From the NCBI RefSeq assembly GCF_009789235.1, contig NZ_WSTB01000010.1, positions 62,001 through 126,000 of the forward strand: 64,000 nucleotides of DNA, given 5' to 3'. Positions 26,192 through 35,734 of the stretch are shown here, in pieces. The stretch comes from Flavobacterium hydrocarbonoxydans. Its GTDB lineage: Bacteria > Bacteroidota > Bacteroidia > Flavobacteriales > Flavobacteriaceae. Both the position numbers and the translations under genes were made by a program. Positions within the stretch are counted from its first letter, which is position 1; the number at the start of each line of letters is the position of its first letter. The notes below the pieces were generated by a model that saw nothing but the letters and a program-made list of their open reading frames with translations, did no database searches and had not been told where the DNA came from.

Positions 26192-26605
26192 CTATATTTC
26201 AATCTTCTTTTTAAGGTATTCCAGCATGGGTTGTGTTATGGGTTTAGAGAGAAAGTCAATGATGATAGGGTATTTCTTGGCCTTTATTAAATCTTCGGGG
26301 TCAATTGTAGAAGATAACACAATTACTTTTGCAGTGTTGAAATCTTTGTAATCTAATGTTGTAAAATGATCTAAAAACTCCCAGCCTCCCATTACAGGCA
26401 TATTTAAGTCTAAAAAAATGAGTTGTGGTTTTTTGTTTAACTTGTTTTTGTCGTTGGCGTATTTAAGATTGTTAAAATGTAGTAAGGCTTCTTCGCCATT
26501 GAGAGCGGTGATGATTTCATTTGAAAATTCAGATTTCGAAATTACTTTTTTGCATAACATTAAAGAGATGGGGTCATCGTCAATGCATAAAATTTGCTCA
26601 AGCAT
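26192..26605 (-). CDS. Single-domain response regulator (CheY-like)
   Basis: 137 residues made of one receiver domain: acidic pocket CIDDDP (7-12), phospho-acceptor Asp66 in LIFLDLNMPVMGGWEF, Ser/Thr at VLSST and Lys in LSKPI. There is no output domain. It lies 3 bases after the histidine kinase gene in the same operon, so the kinase is its probable partner; the output is then through protein-protein contact. Regulators of this short form next to PAS kinases are common in flavobacteria. Confidence 0.9.
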   Translation of the reverse strand: MLEQILCIDDDPISLMLCKKVISKSEFSNEIITALNGEEALLHFNNLKYANDKNKLNKKPQLIFLDLNMPVMGGWEFLDHFTTLDYKDFNTAKVIVLSSTIDPEDLIKAKKYPIIIDFLSKPITQPMLEYLKKKIEI

Positions 26606-26608
26606 AGG

Positions 26609-28318
26609 TTAATTTTTAAAGGTTATAGTAAATTGGGTACCTTTGTTTACTTCGCTGTCAATACTGATGGTTCCTCCCATGGTTTCAACTTGTGATTTTA
26701 CAAGATAAAGTCCAAGTCCTTTACTGTCAGGATAGTTATGAAATCTTTGGTATAAGCCAAAAACTTTATCTCTATTTCGTTCTAAGTCAATCCCAATTCC
26801 GTTATCTTTAAAAGACAGTATTGCTTTTTGATCGATTTGGTCAGCTGTGATTGAAATCTTTAATTTTCTGTTCTCTGACTTGTATTTTAAGGAATTGGTA
26901 AGCAAATTTAATAAAATACTTTCGATGTAAGCTTTATTGATGTTTAATGTTGGAACTTTATCAAATTTTAGCTTAATAATTGGCTTGTGCAACTCAATTT
27001 GAAATGACAATTGGCTAAAAACATTTTCGAAAACCTCTTTTAGTGAGACTTCTTCTTTTTGCATTGAAGGATTGTCTTTGATAATGATAACCTTAACTAA
27101 ATCATTGATGGTTTCGTTTAATAAATGAGTCGATTTGCTAAATCCGGCAAGAATCTCTTCTAATTCAGGATTTTTCATTTCGATATCTTCAATGAGATTC
27201 AGTAAGCCTATTAAGTTTGATAAAGGAGCTCTAAGGTTATGAGAGGTTATGTATGAGAATTGTTTTAAATCCTTATTGTTTTGTGTCAGTTCACGTATTA
27301 AGTGTTCTTTTTCAGCTTCTAATTTTTTTTCATCTGTAATGTCTCTTTGGATGGAAATCCAGTGTGATATGGTGCCATCAAAATTGAATATGGGAATCAT
27401 AGAAAAACGCACCCAATATTCTACTTTTTTCTTAGTGTAGCTAATGGTTTCGATATGGCATTCTTCCTCATTTTTTATGGCTCTTAATAGTTTTTTTAAC
27501 TCTGCCGAATCTGATTTTGGTCCTTTAAAGATATTAGCAGGTTTGCCAATTATTTCGCTGGCTTCGTATCCGGACATTATCGAGAAAGCCGGGTTGATAT
27601 AAACTATTCGGGGTATTCTTCCGTTTGAAGAGTTGGCTTCGGTAATTAAAATAGAATCTTTTGATTGTGTAATAACAGTTTCTAAAAGACGTAGGCGTTG
27701 TTCTTCTTCTTTTTGTTTGGTGATATCCTGAATGGCTCCAATCATTCGGATGGCTCTTCCGTTTTCATCTTTCAGAAGGAAGCCGCGGTCTAATACATAT
27801 TTATAAGTGCCATTTGCACATCTGAAACGATATTCATCCTGCCATTTTTGAGTTTTTTGTTCAATAAAAGAATATAATTTCACCGACATTCGGATGCTGT
27901 CTTCGGGATGAATCTTATCAAACCACCATTTTGAGGTTTTGCCAACTTCTTCCGGATTGTATCCAAAAATAGTTTCTATACCTTTATTCCAGCTGATGCA
28001 GTCTTCCTGGATTTTCCAGTCCCAAATAGTGTCGCTTGTGGCTTTGGCTACAATGTCATATTTTTCGTTGGATTCTTTTATGTCCTGATTGGTTTGTTTA
28101 AGTTTTTCGAAAATTTTGATGCTTCTTTTTTCGTTTTTAGAAAGTATGTATTTGAATAGTAAACCCGTAAGAAGTATTAGTAAAACATCTTTAATAAAGC
28201 TAAAATAATAGTGGTTTGAATCAGGGTAATATTTAACAAGTAATTTATGACACAGGATGGTCACAAACAACGAAATGAGAATGTAAGTTAGTGTTATTAG
28301 GTTGGTTTTACTTTTCAT
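26609..28318 (-). CDS. Membrane PAS-PAS sensor histidine kinase
   Basis: 569 residues. Two transmembrane segments at the N-terminus (about 7-27 and 42-58), a short coiled coil, PAS-PAC 1 (about 85-203; TIWDWKIQEDCISWNKGIE, PEEVGKTSKWW), PAS-PAC 2 (about 210-330; VYINPAFSIMSGYEASEIIG), then a HisKA-type dimerisation helix with His360 in YITSHNLRAPLSNL and an ATPase domain (LLTNSLKYKS, DNGIGIDLERN, KGLGLYLVKSQVETMGG). The signal is unknown; PAS domains may bind a small ligand or sense redox state. It is followed directly by a CheY-like regulator. Confidence 0.92.
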   Translation of the reverse strand: MKSKTNLITLTYILISLFVTILCHKLLVKYYPDSNHYYFSFIKDVLLILLTGLLFKYILSKNEKRSIKIFEKLKQTNQDIKESNEKYDIVAKATSDTIWDWKIQEDCISWNKGIETIFGYNPEEVGKTSKWWFDKIHPEDSIRMSVKLYSFIEQKTQKWQDEYRFRCANGTYKYVLDRGFLLKDENGRAIRMIGAIQDITKQKEEEQRLRLLETVITQSKDSILITEANSSNGRIPRIVYINPAFSIMSGYEASEIIGKPANIFKGPKSDSAELKKLLRAIKNEEECHIETISYTKKKVEYWVRFSMIPIFNFDGTISHWISIQRDITDEKKLEAEKEHLIRELTQNNKDLKQFSYITSHNLRAPLSNLIGLLNLIEDIEMKNPELEEILAGFSKSTHLLNETINDLVKVIIIKDNPSMQKEEVSLKEVFENVFSQLSFQIELHKPIIKLKFDKVPTLNINKAYIESILLNLLTNSLKYKSENRKLKISITADQIDQKAILSFKDNGIGIDLERNRDKVFGLYQRFHNYPDSKGLGLYLVKSQVETMGGTISIDSEVNKGTQFTITFKN

Positions 28319-28439
28319 TACTCAAATGTACTTAAAAATTAACAAAATCTTTACATCAAATTTTACTTATTTGAGGGTTGAATTAACTGGTATTTTTTGA
28401 AACTAATTGCTTGGCTATACGTAAACTATCGCAGAAACG

Positions 28440-28469
28440 TTTTTTATATGAAAATAAAGTGTACCTTTG
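28440..28469 (+). promoter_or_regulatory. Candidate typA promoter
   Basis: TACCTTTG at 28462-28469 is a perfect -7 box; 19 bases upstream lies TTT (28440-28442), a near match to the -33 TTG. It gives a short leader before the ATG at 28489. Confidence 0.65.
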
Positions 28470-28488
28470 CACCCATTAAAAATCACAG

Positions 28489-30285
28489 ATGGAATCTATT
28501 AGAAACATTGCAATTATTGCCCACGTCGATCACGGTAAAACCACTTTGGTTGATAAAATTATGTATCACTGTCAATTATTTCGTGACAACGAAAACACAG
28601 GTGATTTAATTCTTGATAACAACGATTTAGAGCGTGAGAGAGGTATTACTATTACTTCAAAAAACGTATCAGTTCAATATAAAGGAACAAAAATCAATAT
28701 TATCGATACTCCAGGCCACGCCGATTTTGGAGGTGAAGTAGAACGTGTATTGAACATGGCCGATGGTGTATGTTTGCTAGTGGATGCCTTTGAGGGACCA
28801 ATGCCACAAACGCGTTTTGTATTACAAAAAGCTATTGATTTAGGTCTTAAGCCATGCGTAGTTATTAATAAAGTTGATAAAGAAAACTGTACACCTGAAG
28901 AAGTTCACGAAAAAGTTTTTGACTTAATGTTTGAATTAGGTGCTCAGGAATGGCAATTGGATTTCCCAACTGTTTATGGTTCAGCTAAAAACAACTGGAT
29001 GTCTGACCATTGGGAAAACGTAACTGATAATGTTGAAGCATTATTGGATATGGTTGTTGAAAATGTACCAGCTCCTAAAGTTTCTGAAGGAACACCTCAA
29101 ATGTTGATTACATCTTTAGATTTCTCTGCTTTTACAGGTCGTATCGCTATTGGACGTCTTGAGAGAGGAATCCTTAAAGAAGGTATGCCAATCTCTTTAG
29201 TAAAAAGAGACGGTACTGTATCTAAATCCCGTATCAAAGAACTTCATACTTTTGAAGGTCTTGGTCGTAAAAAAGTAGAACAAGTTATTGCTGGAGATAT
29301 TTGTGCAATCATTGGAGTTGAAGGTTTTGAAATTGGAGATACTATCGCTGATTTTGAAAATCCTGAAGGTCTAAAAACGATTGATATTGACGAACCTACT
29401 ATGAGTATGTTGTTTACAATTAATGACTCTCCTTTCTTTGGTAAAGAGGGTAAATTTGTAACTTCTCGTCATATTAGAGAGCGTTTGACAAAAGAGCTAG
29501 AGAAAAACTTAGCAATGAAATTAGGTGAAACTGATTCTGCTGATAAATTCATGGTTTTTGGTCGTGGAGTACTTCACTTATCTGTTCTTATTGAAACAAT
29601 GAGAAGAGAAGGGTATGAGTTACAAATCGGTCAGCCACAAGTTATTATCAAAGAAATTGATGGTAAAAAATGTGAGCCTATTGAGGAATTAACAATCGAT
29701 TTACCAGAATCTCTTTCAGGTAGAGCGGTGGAATTCGTTACTATGCGTAAAGGTGAAATGTTAAGCATGGAAACTAAAGGTGATCGTATGATTGTGAAAT
29801 TTAATATTCCATCTCGTGGAATTATTGGATTGCGTAATCAGTTGCTTACTGCTACTGCTGGTGAGGCTATCATGGCACACCGTTTTATTGGATATGAGCC
29901 TTACAAAGGAGAAATTGCCGGACGTAACAAAGGTTCATTGATTTCTATGGAAAAAGGAAAAGCTATTCCTTATTCTATCGATAAATTGCAAGATCGTGGT
30001 AAGTTTTTCGTTGAACCAAATGCTGAAATCTACGAAGGTCAGGTAATTGGTGAAAACTCTCGTGGTGATGACATGTGTGTAAACGTAACGAAAGAGAAAA
30101 AACAATCTAACGTACGTTCTTCTGGAAATGATGAAAAAGCGAGAATTATTCCTCCAATCATTTTCTCTCTTGAAGAAGCTTTAGAATACATTCAAAAAGA
30201 TGAATATGTTGAGGTTACGCCAAAATCTATTCGTTTGAGAAAAATCTATTTAACAGAAACTGATAGAAAAAGATTCAAATTCTAA
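28489..30285 (+). CDS. typA: Translational GTPase TypA/BipA
   Basis: 598 residues, full length. GTPase motifs are AHVDHGKTTL (11-20), ERERGITI, DTPGHADFGGEVERV and NKVDKEN. EF-G-like domains II, III and V follow, and the BipA-specific C-terminal domain (SRGDDMCVNVTKEKKQSNVR) is complete. It is a ribosome-associated GTPase in 50S assembly and stress or cold adaptation. Starts at an ATG close behind a Bacteroidota promoter. Confidence 0.96.
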   Translation: MESIRNIAIIAHVDHGKTTLVDKIMYHCQLFRDNENTGDLILDNNDLERERGITITSKNVSVQYKGTKINIIDTPGHADFGGEVERVLNMADGVCLLVDAFEGPMPQTRFVLQKAIDLGLKPCVVINKVDKENCTPEEVHEKVFDLMFELGAQEWQLDFPTVYGSAKNNWMSDHWENVTDNVEALLDMVVENVPAPKVSEGTPQMLITSLDFSAFTGRIAIGRLERGILKEGMPISLVKRDGTVSKSRIKELHTFEGLGRKKVEQVIAGDICAIIGVEGFEIGDTIADFENPEGLKTIDIDEPTMSMLFTINDSPFFGKEGKFVTSRHIRERLTKELEKNLAMKLGETDSADKFMVFGRGVLHLSVLIETMRREGYELQIGQPQVIIKEIDGKKCEPIEELTIDLPESLSGRAVEFVTMRKGEMLSMETKGDRMIVKFNIPSRGIIGLRNQLLTATAGEAIMAHRFIGYEPYKGEIAGRNKGSLISMEKGKAIPYSIDKLQDRGKFFVEPNAEIYEGQVIGENSRGDDMCVNVTKEKKQSNVRSSGNDEKARIIPPIIFSLEEALEYIQKDEYVEVTPKSIRLRKIYLTETDRKRFKF

Positions 30286-30307
30286 TTGTATCAAATTTCA
30301 ATATTTT

Positions 30308-30346
30308 AAAAACCCAAATTCCAGTAATAGGAATTTGGGTTTTTTA
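30308..30346. terminator. Bidirectional terminator between typA and the T9SS protein
   Basis: A perfect 15-bp stem (30308-30322 with 30330-30344) with a 7-base loop and A/T tracts on both sides, between two convergent genes. The stem belongs to the AATTCCA/GGAATTTGGG repeat words found around here and at 26100-26180. Confidence 0.85.
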
Positions 30347-30397
30347 TTTATATAAAGTTTGAAGTTTGGAATTTGGGTTTTGGAATTTTTCAGGGTA

Positions 30398-32734
30398 TTA
30401 TCTTTTCAGACTAAAATGCCCTTTTACATTTTTTCCGTCATTAAAAAGTAAAGAAAACCAGTAATCATCAGCAGGTAATTGTTGATTATTGTACAAACCA
30501 TTCCAGCCGCTGCTGTTATTGTTCATTTGTTTTACTAATTTACCAAAACGATCAAAAATGCTAATCGTATAAGTAGAATTTGAAATCAGATTTAGGTTTT
30601 TTATGTACCATACGTCATTGTAATTATCTCCGTTTGGAGTAAAAAACCTCGGGTAATCCAGTACATAAACGACATAGATGTTCGATAAACCGCAATTGTT
30701 TTTATCGCGTGCTACAACATTATAAATTCCGGGCGAAACATTTATAAACAAAGAATCGGCCTGAAATACGGTTCCATCCAAAGAAAATTCATAGTTGCCT
30801 GCTCCGGTATATTCTACTAAAATCGAGTTGTCATTTGCAGAAAAATCTTTAATAATGGCATTTGTTATTGTGGCGGGTTCTGATAATACTAATTTAAAGT
30901 TTTTTGTTTTTTCACACCCATTTGCATCGCTAACAGTAACTGTATAATCTCCAATTGTGGAAACTGGAATCGAATTAGAAGTGGCTCCCGTATTCCATAA
31001 ATAACTTACAAAGCCAGAATCTACGCTTAAAATCATACTATCATCTTTGCATAAAGCTAAAGTTTCATCATTAAAACCTGGAGGATCAAAGGTGTTTATT
31101 ACAAGTTCAATTGCTACAACGCCATAACAGTCTGTGCCGTTGAGGGCTCTGGCATAAATTGTCTGAGCATTTGGAATTGAATTTTTGAATAAATTAGGCA
31201 ATTGATTTGTTTCTGTTAAAGCATCGTTTTCATTTGCATAGTAAATAAAATTCAACCCCGATGGCACTCCTGTAATGTTAGGAGAAACTTCAGTACTTAA
31301 ATTTATTTCATATAAACCATCCGGAATAGCATCCTGATCACAAATCTGAATTGGATTTTGATTCGGAATCACATCATTTGAAATTTCTAAGGCAACTTCA
31401 GCAATTTTATAACAGGCATATTGGTTTTCTAATCGTGCATAGATTGTTTTATTTGCAGCGGTATAACTTTCGGGGTTAGCAATAACATTTGTTTTTGTTT
31501 CTGCATCTGCTAATGATTCATAATATCCATTATGGAGTATGTCAGAATTATTATTCTTTACAATATCATCTACCTTAGTCAGATTGAATAAAGCGGTACC
31601 CGCATTCGCAATATCGCATTGCACAAGTGTCGTGTTTGTAACTTGAATTTCTGGAGAAAAGTCAATCTTAATTTCGCCGGAGGATTCACAAAGTGAGGGC
31701 GTTAGAGTTACTTCGACTTTATAAGTTCCAGATTCTGTTGGAGTATAAGTGGGAGTATTGGCTCCGCTAATCAAGACATTATCCTTATACCATTTATAAG
31801 AATATGCAGGAGACATATTGGTATCCAAAACAAAATTTTCGCCTGAGCACAAAGGATTATTTGACAGAGCTGTTCTGTCTGGTCCGAAATCTATTTTTGG
31901 TTTAAAACTGCCAGCTTCTAAGAAAACAGCAGAATCATAATAAATTTGCGAATCATCAGCTATAACCAGTTTGATATGGTATTTTGTTCCGGCAATCACA
32001 TTGCTTTGTGCCGTCATAACAACGGTTTGTCCGGCATAATTTATAGGGCTGTTTGTCGAATTATTCAGCCCTTGAAAATATTCTGCATTTACGGCAGGAC
32101 AGCCTGGATAAGGATCATTTCCGTTAATTCCATTTCCGGGTTCAATTTTCGGGCGGACATTGGTTGACGAAACAACCGTATTGGTATTTGGAATTACAGC
32201 TACGTTTTGATAAGTATCATCTGCTTTGTCCGCTTCTTTAATTAAAAAAGCAAATCCGTCAGAATACGAACACGGGAAAAAATACTGATACTCATTGGAA
32301 GCAAAAATATAATTGAAACTAAAGAAATTAGTTAACGGAACAAAATCAAATTCTAAAACAGTTGCATTGATAGAAGTGATTCCCAGAGCCTGATCTAAGT
32401 TGGCATCGCCTAACCAGTCGCTGTCACCATCGCCCAGATTGCTTACAAATGGCCCTACTGAATTCTGGCTGCTCCAGGTAGATAATAAAACACCTTCTTT
32501 AAACGGGAAATTACCATTATTGGAAGAGAAATAAGCATAACTGTTTTTTCCTCCGCTAAAAGTGTCTCCCGTAACAGATACATTCGAAATCGCAACGCAT
32601 GAACTGTTTACCAATACATCATTTACAAGATTTTCTGCAGTACGGTCATCGTCAACGCTGATGACCTGCGCATTTGTTCGTGTTGAAATCGCGCATACCA
32701 AAAATGTAAATAAAATGTATTTTAAATAATTCAT
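30398..32734 (-). CDS. Secreted protein with choice-of-anchor L domain and T9SS type B sorting domain
   Basis: 778 residues. Signal peptide 1-22 (TNAQ). The N-terminal choice-of-anchor L region (about 30-275) shows FKEGVLLSTW, ATVLEFDFVPLTNFFSFNYIF (in part) and YSDGFAFLIKEA. Ig-like and repeat segments follow, then the gliding-motility-associated C-terminal domain: FFTPNGDNYNDVW, ISIFDRFGKLVKQ, GWNGLYNNQQLPADDYWF. The ending marks export and surface display by the type IX secretion system through the type B route. Such proteins act at the cell surface or in adhesion; no enzyme domain is seen. Confidence 0.88.
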   Translation of the reverse strand: MNYLKYILFTFLVCAISTRTNAQVISVDDDRTAENLVNDVLVNSSCVAISNVSVTGDTFSGGKNSYAYFSSNNGNFPFKEGVLLSTWSSQNSVGPFVSNLGDGDSDWLGDANLDQALGITSINATVLEFDFVPLTNFFSFNYIFASNEYQYFFPCSYSDGFAFLIKEADKADDTYQNVAVIPNTNTVVSSTNVRPKIEPGNGINGNDPYPGCPAVNAEYFQGLNNSTNSPINYAGQTVVMTAQSNVIAGTKYHIKLVIADDSQIYYDSAVFLEAGSFKPKIDFGPDRTALSNNPLCSGENFVLDTNMSPAYSYKWYKDNVLISGANTPTYTPTESGTYKVEVTLTPSLCESSGEIKIDFSPEIQVTNTTLVQCDIANAGTALFNLTKVDDIVKNNNSDILHNGYYESLADAETKTNVIANPESYTAANKTIYARLENQYACYKIAEVALEISNDVIPNQNPIQICDQDAIPDGLYEINLSTEVSPNITGVPSGLNFIYYANENDALTETNQLPNLFKNSIPNAQTIYARALNGTDCYGVVAIELVINTFDPPGFNDETLALCKDDSMILSVDSGFVSYLWNTGATSNSIPVSTIGDYTVTVSDANGCEKTKNFKLVLSEPATITNAIIKDFSANDNSILVEYTGAGNYEFSLDGTVFQADSLFINVSPGIYNVVARDKNNCGLSNIYVVYVLDYPRFFTPNGDNYNDVWYIKNLNLISNSTYTISIFDRFGKLVKQMNNNSSGWNGLYNNQQLPADDYWFSLLFNDGKNVKGHFSLKR

Positions 32735-32749
32735 AGTATAACAAATATA

Positions 32750-33586
32750 CTATAAATCTCTTTTTTTAAGTAATTTATACGAAAAGAAGATGAACAAAAA
32801 TGTCCAGATTAGAACAATCAGCATTGCGAAATAATCAACGCCGAAATGCTTTACTTCATCTGCGCCTAATTGATTACCAATAGATTTGATAATAGACAAT
32901 CTAGTAATAGGTTCAACTATTAAATTTGACATTGATTCTAAAGGAAGATAAGCAATAACTTTCGCTGTTTGTTCAGAAGTATCAAATACTAACCAATTTA
33001 GCAAACCTCTTATAATTTGTTCTATAAAAAACCACACTAAAAGAAATCCCAATGCAAATGCTGAACGTTTTATTAAAATCCCTAAAAATAAACAGAAAGA
33101 AAAGAACCCCGTAAGTTTTATAAAAAAAGCTAAAAGATATTGTATATCTGTAAAAATAATTTCGATTTCGTTATAGGATGAAAAGCTTAATCCTAAAATT
33201 AATGTCATTACAAAAACAAATATTGTGGAACCTAAAGCGAAAAGAATTACGGTCAAAAATTTTGATAGAATAAATTCTTTTTTGCTTAAACCATCAATTA
33301 GGTTTTGTTTTAAGGTGCCGTAACTGTATTCGTTTGCCATCATTGAAACAATTACTACAGCCAGGAAAAGTTTTAACCAGCCAGCAAAGTAAGTATTGAA
33401 ATGCCAGATATAAGGAAAATTGAAAATACCTATTTTAGATACGTCAATATGAATTGGACCCAAATCAACTTTTATCGAAGCAATTAAGGCAATAAAGGAT
33501 AGTAGGATGAAATAGGTAAGCGTAAGTACTTTACTGGCTTTGTTTTTCCAGATTTTTTGTAGTTCTATAGAGAGAAGTCTGTTCAT
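32750..33586 (-). CDS. ABC-2 type transporter permease
   Basis: 278 residues with about six hydrophobic segments and the ABC-2 opening MNRLLSIELQKIWKNKASKV. The central motif NEYSYGTLKQNLIDGLSKKEF is typical of the loop before the second membrane pair. It lies 2 bases after the ATPase gene, so the two form one exporter. The substrate is unknown. Confidence 0.88.
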   Translation of the reverse strand: MNRLLSIELQKIWKNKASKVLTLTYFILLSFIALIASIKVDLGPIHIDVSKIGIFNFPYIWHFNTYFAGWLKLFLAVVIVSMMANEYSYGTLKQNLIDGLSKKEFILSKFLTVILFALGSTIFVFVMTLILGLSFSSYNEIEIIFTDIQYLLAFFIKLTGFFSFCLFLGILIKRSAFALGFLLVWFFIEQIIRGLLNWLVFDTSEQTAKVIAYLPLESMSNLIVEPITRLSIIKSIGNQLGADEVKHFGVDYFAMLIVLIWTFLFIFFSYKLLKKRDL

Positions 33587-33588
33587 GA

Positions 33589-34500
33589 TTAGTTGTTTTT
33601 TGGAGTTGCGTTTTTGGTTAATTCTAAAAATTGAGCTTCTAAACTGTTTTTGCGTTTGACCAAATGGCTCAAGGCAATATTTTTAGAAAACAAAAACTTG
33701 TTCAATTCTGAAGCTGATAATTCTGAGTTTAAATACACCAAAACTTTTCCTTCTTCTTCTGCAATCCTTTCAACTGATGAATGTGATGACAGAATGGCTT
33801 TCAAAGTTTCATTATCATCAGACTGAACTTCAAAAAAGCCTTCATTAGCCGACATTTCATCTACTGAACCCGAATATAATATTTCGCCTTTTCTTAAAAC
33901 AATAACATGCGAACACACTTTCTCGACTTCGTCTAATAAATGCGAAGCCAATAAAATGGTAGTTCCCTGCGAAGCAATTTTTCGAATAATATCACGAATC
34001 TGATGAATTCCCTGTGGGTCTAAGCCGTTTGTTGGCTCATCCAAAATCAATATTTCCGGATCATTCAAAAGTGCCGAAGCAATCGCCAAACGTTGTTTCA
34101 TTCCCAATGAAAACGTACTGAATTTGCTGTCCTTTCTTTCGGTTAAACCTACTAAATCAAGCTTTTCATTGACTTTCGCATAATTAATGCTTTTGATTTT
34201 ACAAACCAGTTTCAGATTTTCCTCAGCAGTCATGTACGGATAAAAATTGGGTCTTTCGATAATAGCTCCCACTTTTTTTAAGGCTTCGTGTGTTTGTAAA
34301 TTTCCGCCAAACCAGCTGTACTCGCCAGAGGTTCTGTTAACAACATTCAACACAATTCCTAAAGTAGTTGATTTTCCGCTTCCGTTAGGGCCTAAAATAC
34401 CGTAAACACGGCCTTTTTGTATTTCAAAAGATACATTTTTTAAGGCCTGAATGCGCCCGTATCTCTTATGAAGATTCTGAATGGTAAGTATGGTTTCCAA
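33589..34500 (-). CDS. ABC transporter ATP-binding protein
   Basis: 303 residues. Walker A GPNGSGKST (37-45), signature FSLGMKQRLAIASALL, Walker B ILILDEPTNGLDPQG and the switch His in LLASHLLDEVEKV are all intact. A C-terminal extension (about 215-303) is typical of the ATPases of ABC-2 exporters. Together with the permease 2 bases downstream it forms a two-gene exporter; antibiotic or lipid export are usual roles, but nothing here fixes the cargo. Confidence 0.92.
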   Translation of the reverse strand: METILTIQNLHKRYGRIQALKNVSFEIQKGRVYGILGPNGSGKSTTLGIVLNVVNRTSGEYSWFGGNLQTHEALKKVGAIIERPNFYPYMTAEENLKLVCKIKSINYAKVNEKLDLVGLTERKDSKFSTFSLGMKQRLAIASALLNDPEILILDEPTNGLDPQGIHQIRDIIRKIASQGTTILLASHLLDEVEKVCSHVIVLRKGEILYSGSVDEMSANEGFFEVQSDDNETLKAILSSHSSVERIAEEEGKVLVYLNSELSASELNKFLFSKNIALSHLVKRKNSLEAQFLELTKNATPKNN

Positions 34501-34545
34501 TAGTATTTTGGTTTTAGTTATTTAGTAAGACGTTTCAATCGGATT

Positions 34546-34580
34546 TTTGTTACCGCTAAATGTAATTTAATGTAAATTTG
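34546..34580 (+). promoter_or_regulatory. Candidate promoter of the kinase-like hypothetical gene
   Basis: TAAATTTG at 34573-34580 is a good -7 box. TTTG at 34546-34549 lies 23 bases upstream, slightly farther than usual. The leader before the ATG at 34598 would be very short. Confidence 0.45.
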
Positions 34581-34597
34581 CATTAAAGATATTGAAA

Positions 34598-35650
34598 ATG
34601 AGCGAGCCGTTGATGGTTTTAAAAAAACCTTCTTACCCTTTGATGCAACCCCTTTTGAGTTATTTAGAACGTTACGATCGTATTTCGAAAGTGTCTGTTT
34701 TTTATGATGATTTATTGCGTTTCACAGGTTCTGTAAACGTCTATGATAAATACGAAAGTGATACTTTATGGATTCGGGTTTATTATAACGAATTCGAAAG
34801 AAGAGAAATCGATCTGAATCTGAAAAAAATATATTCGCTATTACATTCTGATGGTAATAACGAGATTATTCATTTTCTAAATGTCGATGCAATTGACTAT
34901 TGTACTTTTGGAAATTCGAAACCTTTCCGAATCAAAGTGCGTAATATTCTTAATGATAATTACGTTCATTTTTATATTAAAAAAGCGGATGCTTCACGAA
35001 TTTACGGATTAGAATTAGAGGATATTCTTTCGCCGGATAAAATCAATTTTTTGGTTTATAAAGACACTTTGATAGAAGAACACATCATCGGAATTCCGGG
35101 TGATGTTTTTATGGATACACTGTTAGAAACTTGTACCGAAACCGAAAAAGCACAAATTGCAAAAGAGTTTGTAAAGTTTAACGAGCGTTGTATGATTAGG
35201 CTTTTAGGCGATATGCGAGCCTATAATTACGTAATTGTCCCTATTCATGACTTCGATCAGGTGGTGTATAAAATTCGTCCGATAGATTTTGACCAGCAAT
35301 GTTACGAAGGGAATTTTAAGGTATATCGCCCGCAGTTTTTTAAGGAAAATTATCCCATGATAAAATTGATTAAAGAGAAACTCGAAGAACGTTCTATTTT
35401 TCAATATAAAGATGAAGAAAGAGCTATTTTAGCAAAGCGAATTCACTCTGCCGAAGCCAGAATAACCAAATTATTGAATATCATGTGTCATGATACCATC
35501 TCGACACCTGAGAATTTAAACCAACTAAAAATGGAAATCTTTAGTTATACTAATGATGTAAAATTCAAAAATGCAAAATCGATGGGACACGTTATGTTTG
35601 CTGCATTTGAGTTTATTACACGTAACTTTAAAAACGCAAATTTAATTTAA
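34598..35650 (+). CDS. Hypothetical protein, possibly a divergent kinase-like fold
   Basis: 350 residues from the ATG at 34598 (an in-frame TTG lies two codons earlier). No signal peptide or membrane segment. I do not recognise a named family. Numbered from that TTG, LLGDMRAYNYVIV (204-216) followed by KIRPIDFDQQ (227-236) looks like the catalytic-loop GDxxxxN and the metal-binding DFD of aminoglycoside-phosphotransferase/HipA-type kinases, and VHFYIKKAD (125-133) could be the N-lobe lysine strand. A helical C-terminal part follows. It stands alone behind its own promoter, divergent from the ABC exporter. The kinase idea is inference from motif spacing. Confidence 0.6.
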   Translation: MSEPLMVLKKPSYPLMQPLLSYLERYDRISKVSVFYDDLLRFTGSVNVYDKYESDTLWIRVYYNEFERREIDLNLKKIYSLLHSDGNNEIIHFLNVDAIDYCTFGNSKPFRIKVRNILNDNYVHFYIKKADASRIYGLELEDILSPDKINFLVYKDTLIEEHIIGIPGDVFMDTLLETCTETEKAQIAKEFVKFNERCMIRLLGDMRAYNYVIVPIHDFDQVVYKIRPIDFDQQCYEGNFKVYRPQFFKENYPMIKLIKEKLEERSIFQYKDEERAILAKRIHSAEARITKLLNIMCHDTISTPENLNQLKMEIFSYTNDVKFKNAKSMGHVMFAAFEFITRNFKNANLI

Positions 35651-35655
35651 TTTTT

Positions 35656-35717
35656 TGCCACAGATTAACACAGATTAATTAGATTTTTAATCATTAAAAT
35701 CATTTTAATCTGTGGCC
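35656..35717. repeat. Extragenic hairpin repeat (CACAGATT family)
   Basis: GCCACAGATTA (35657-35667) pairs with TAATCTGTGGC (35706-35716) around an inner AT-rich part with its own ATTTTTAATCATTAAAAT near-palindrome. A diverged relative lies at 49209-49281. It may act as terminator for the upstream gene. Confidence 0.7.
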
Positions 35718-35734
35718 AAATAAAATATATTATT

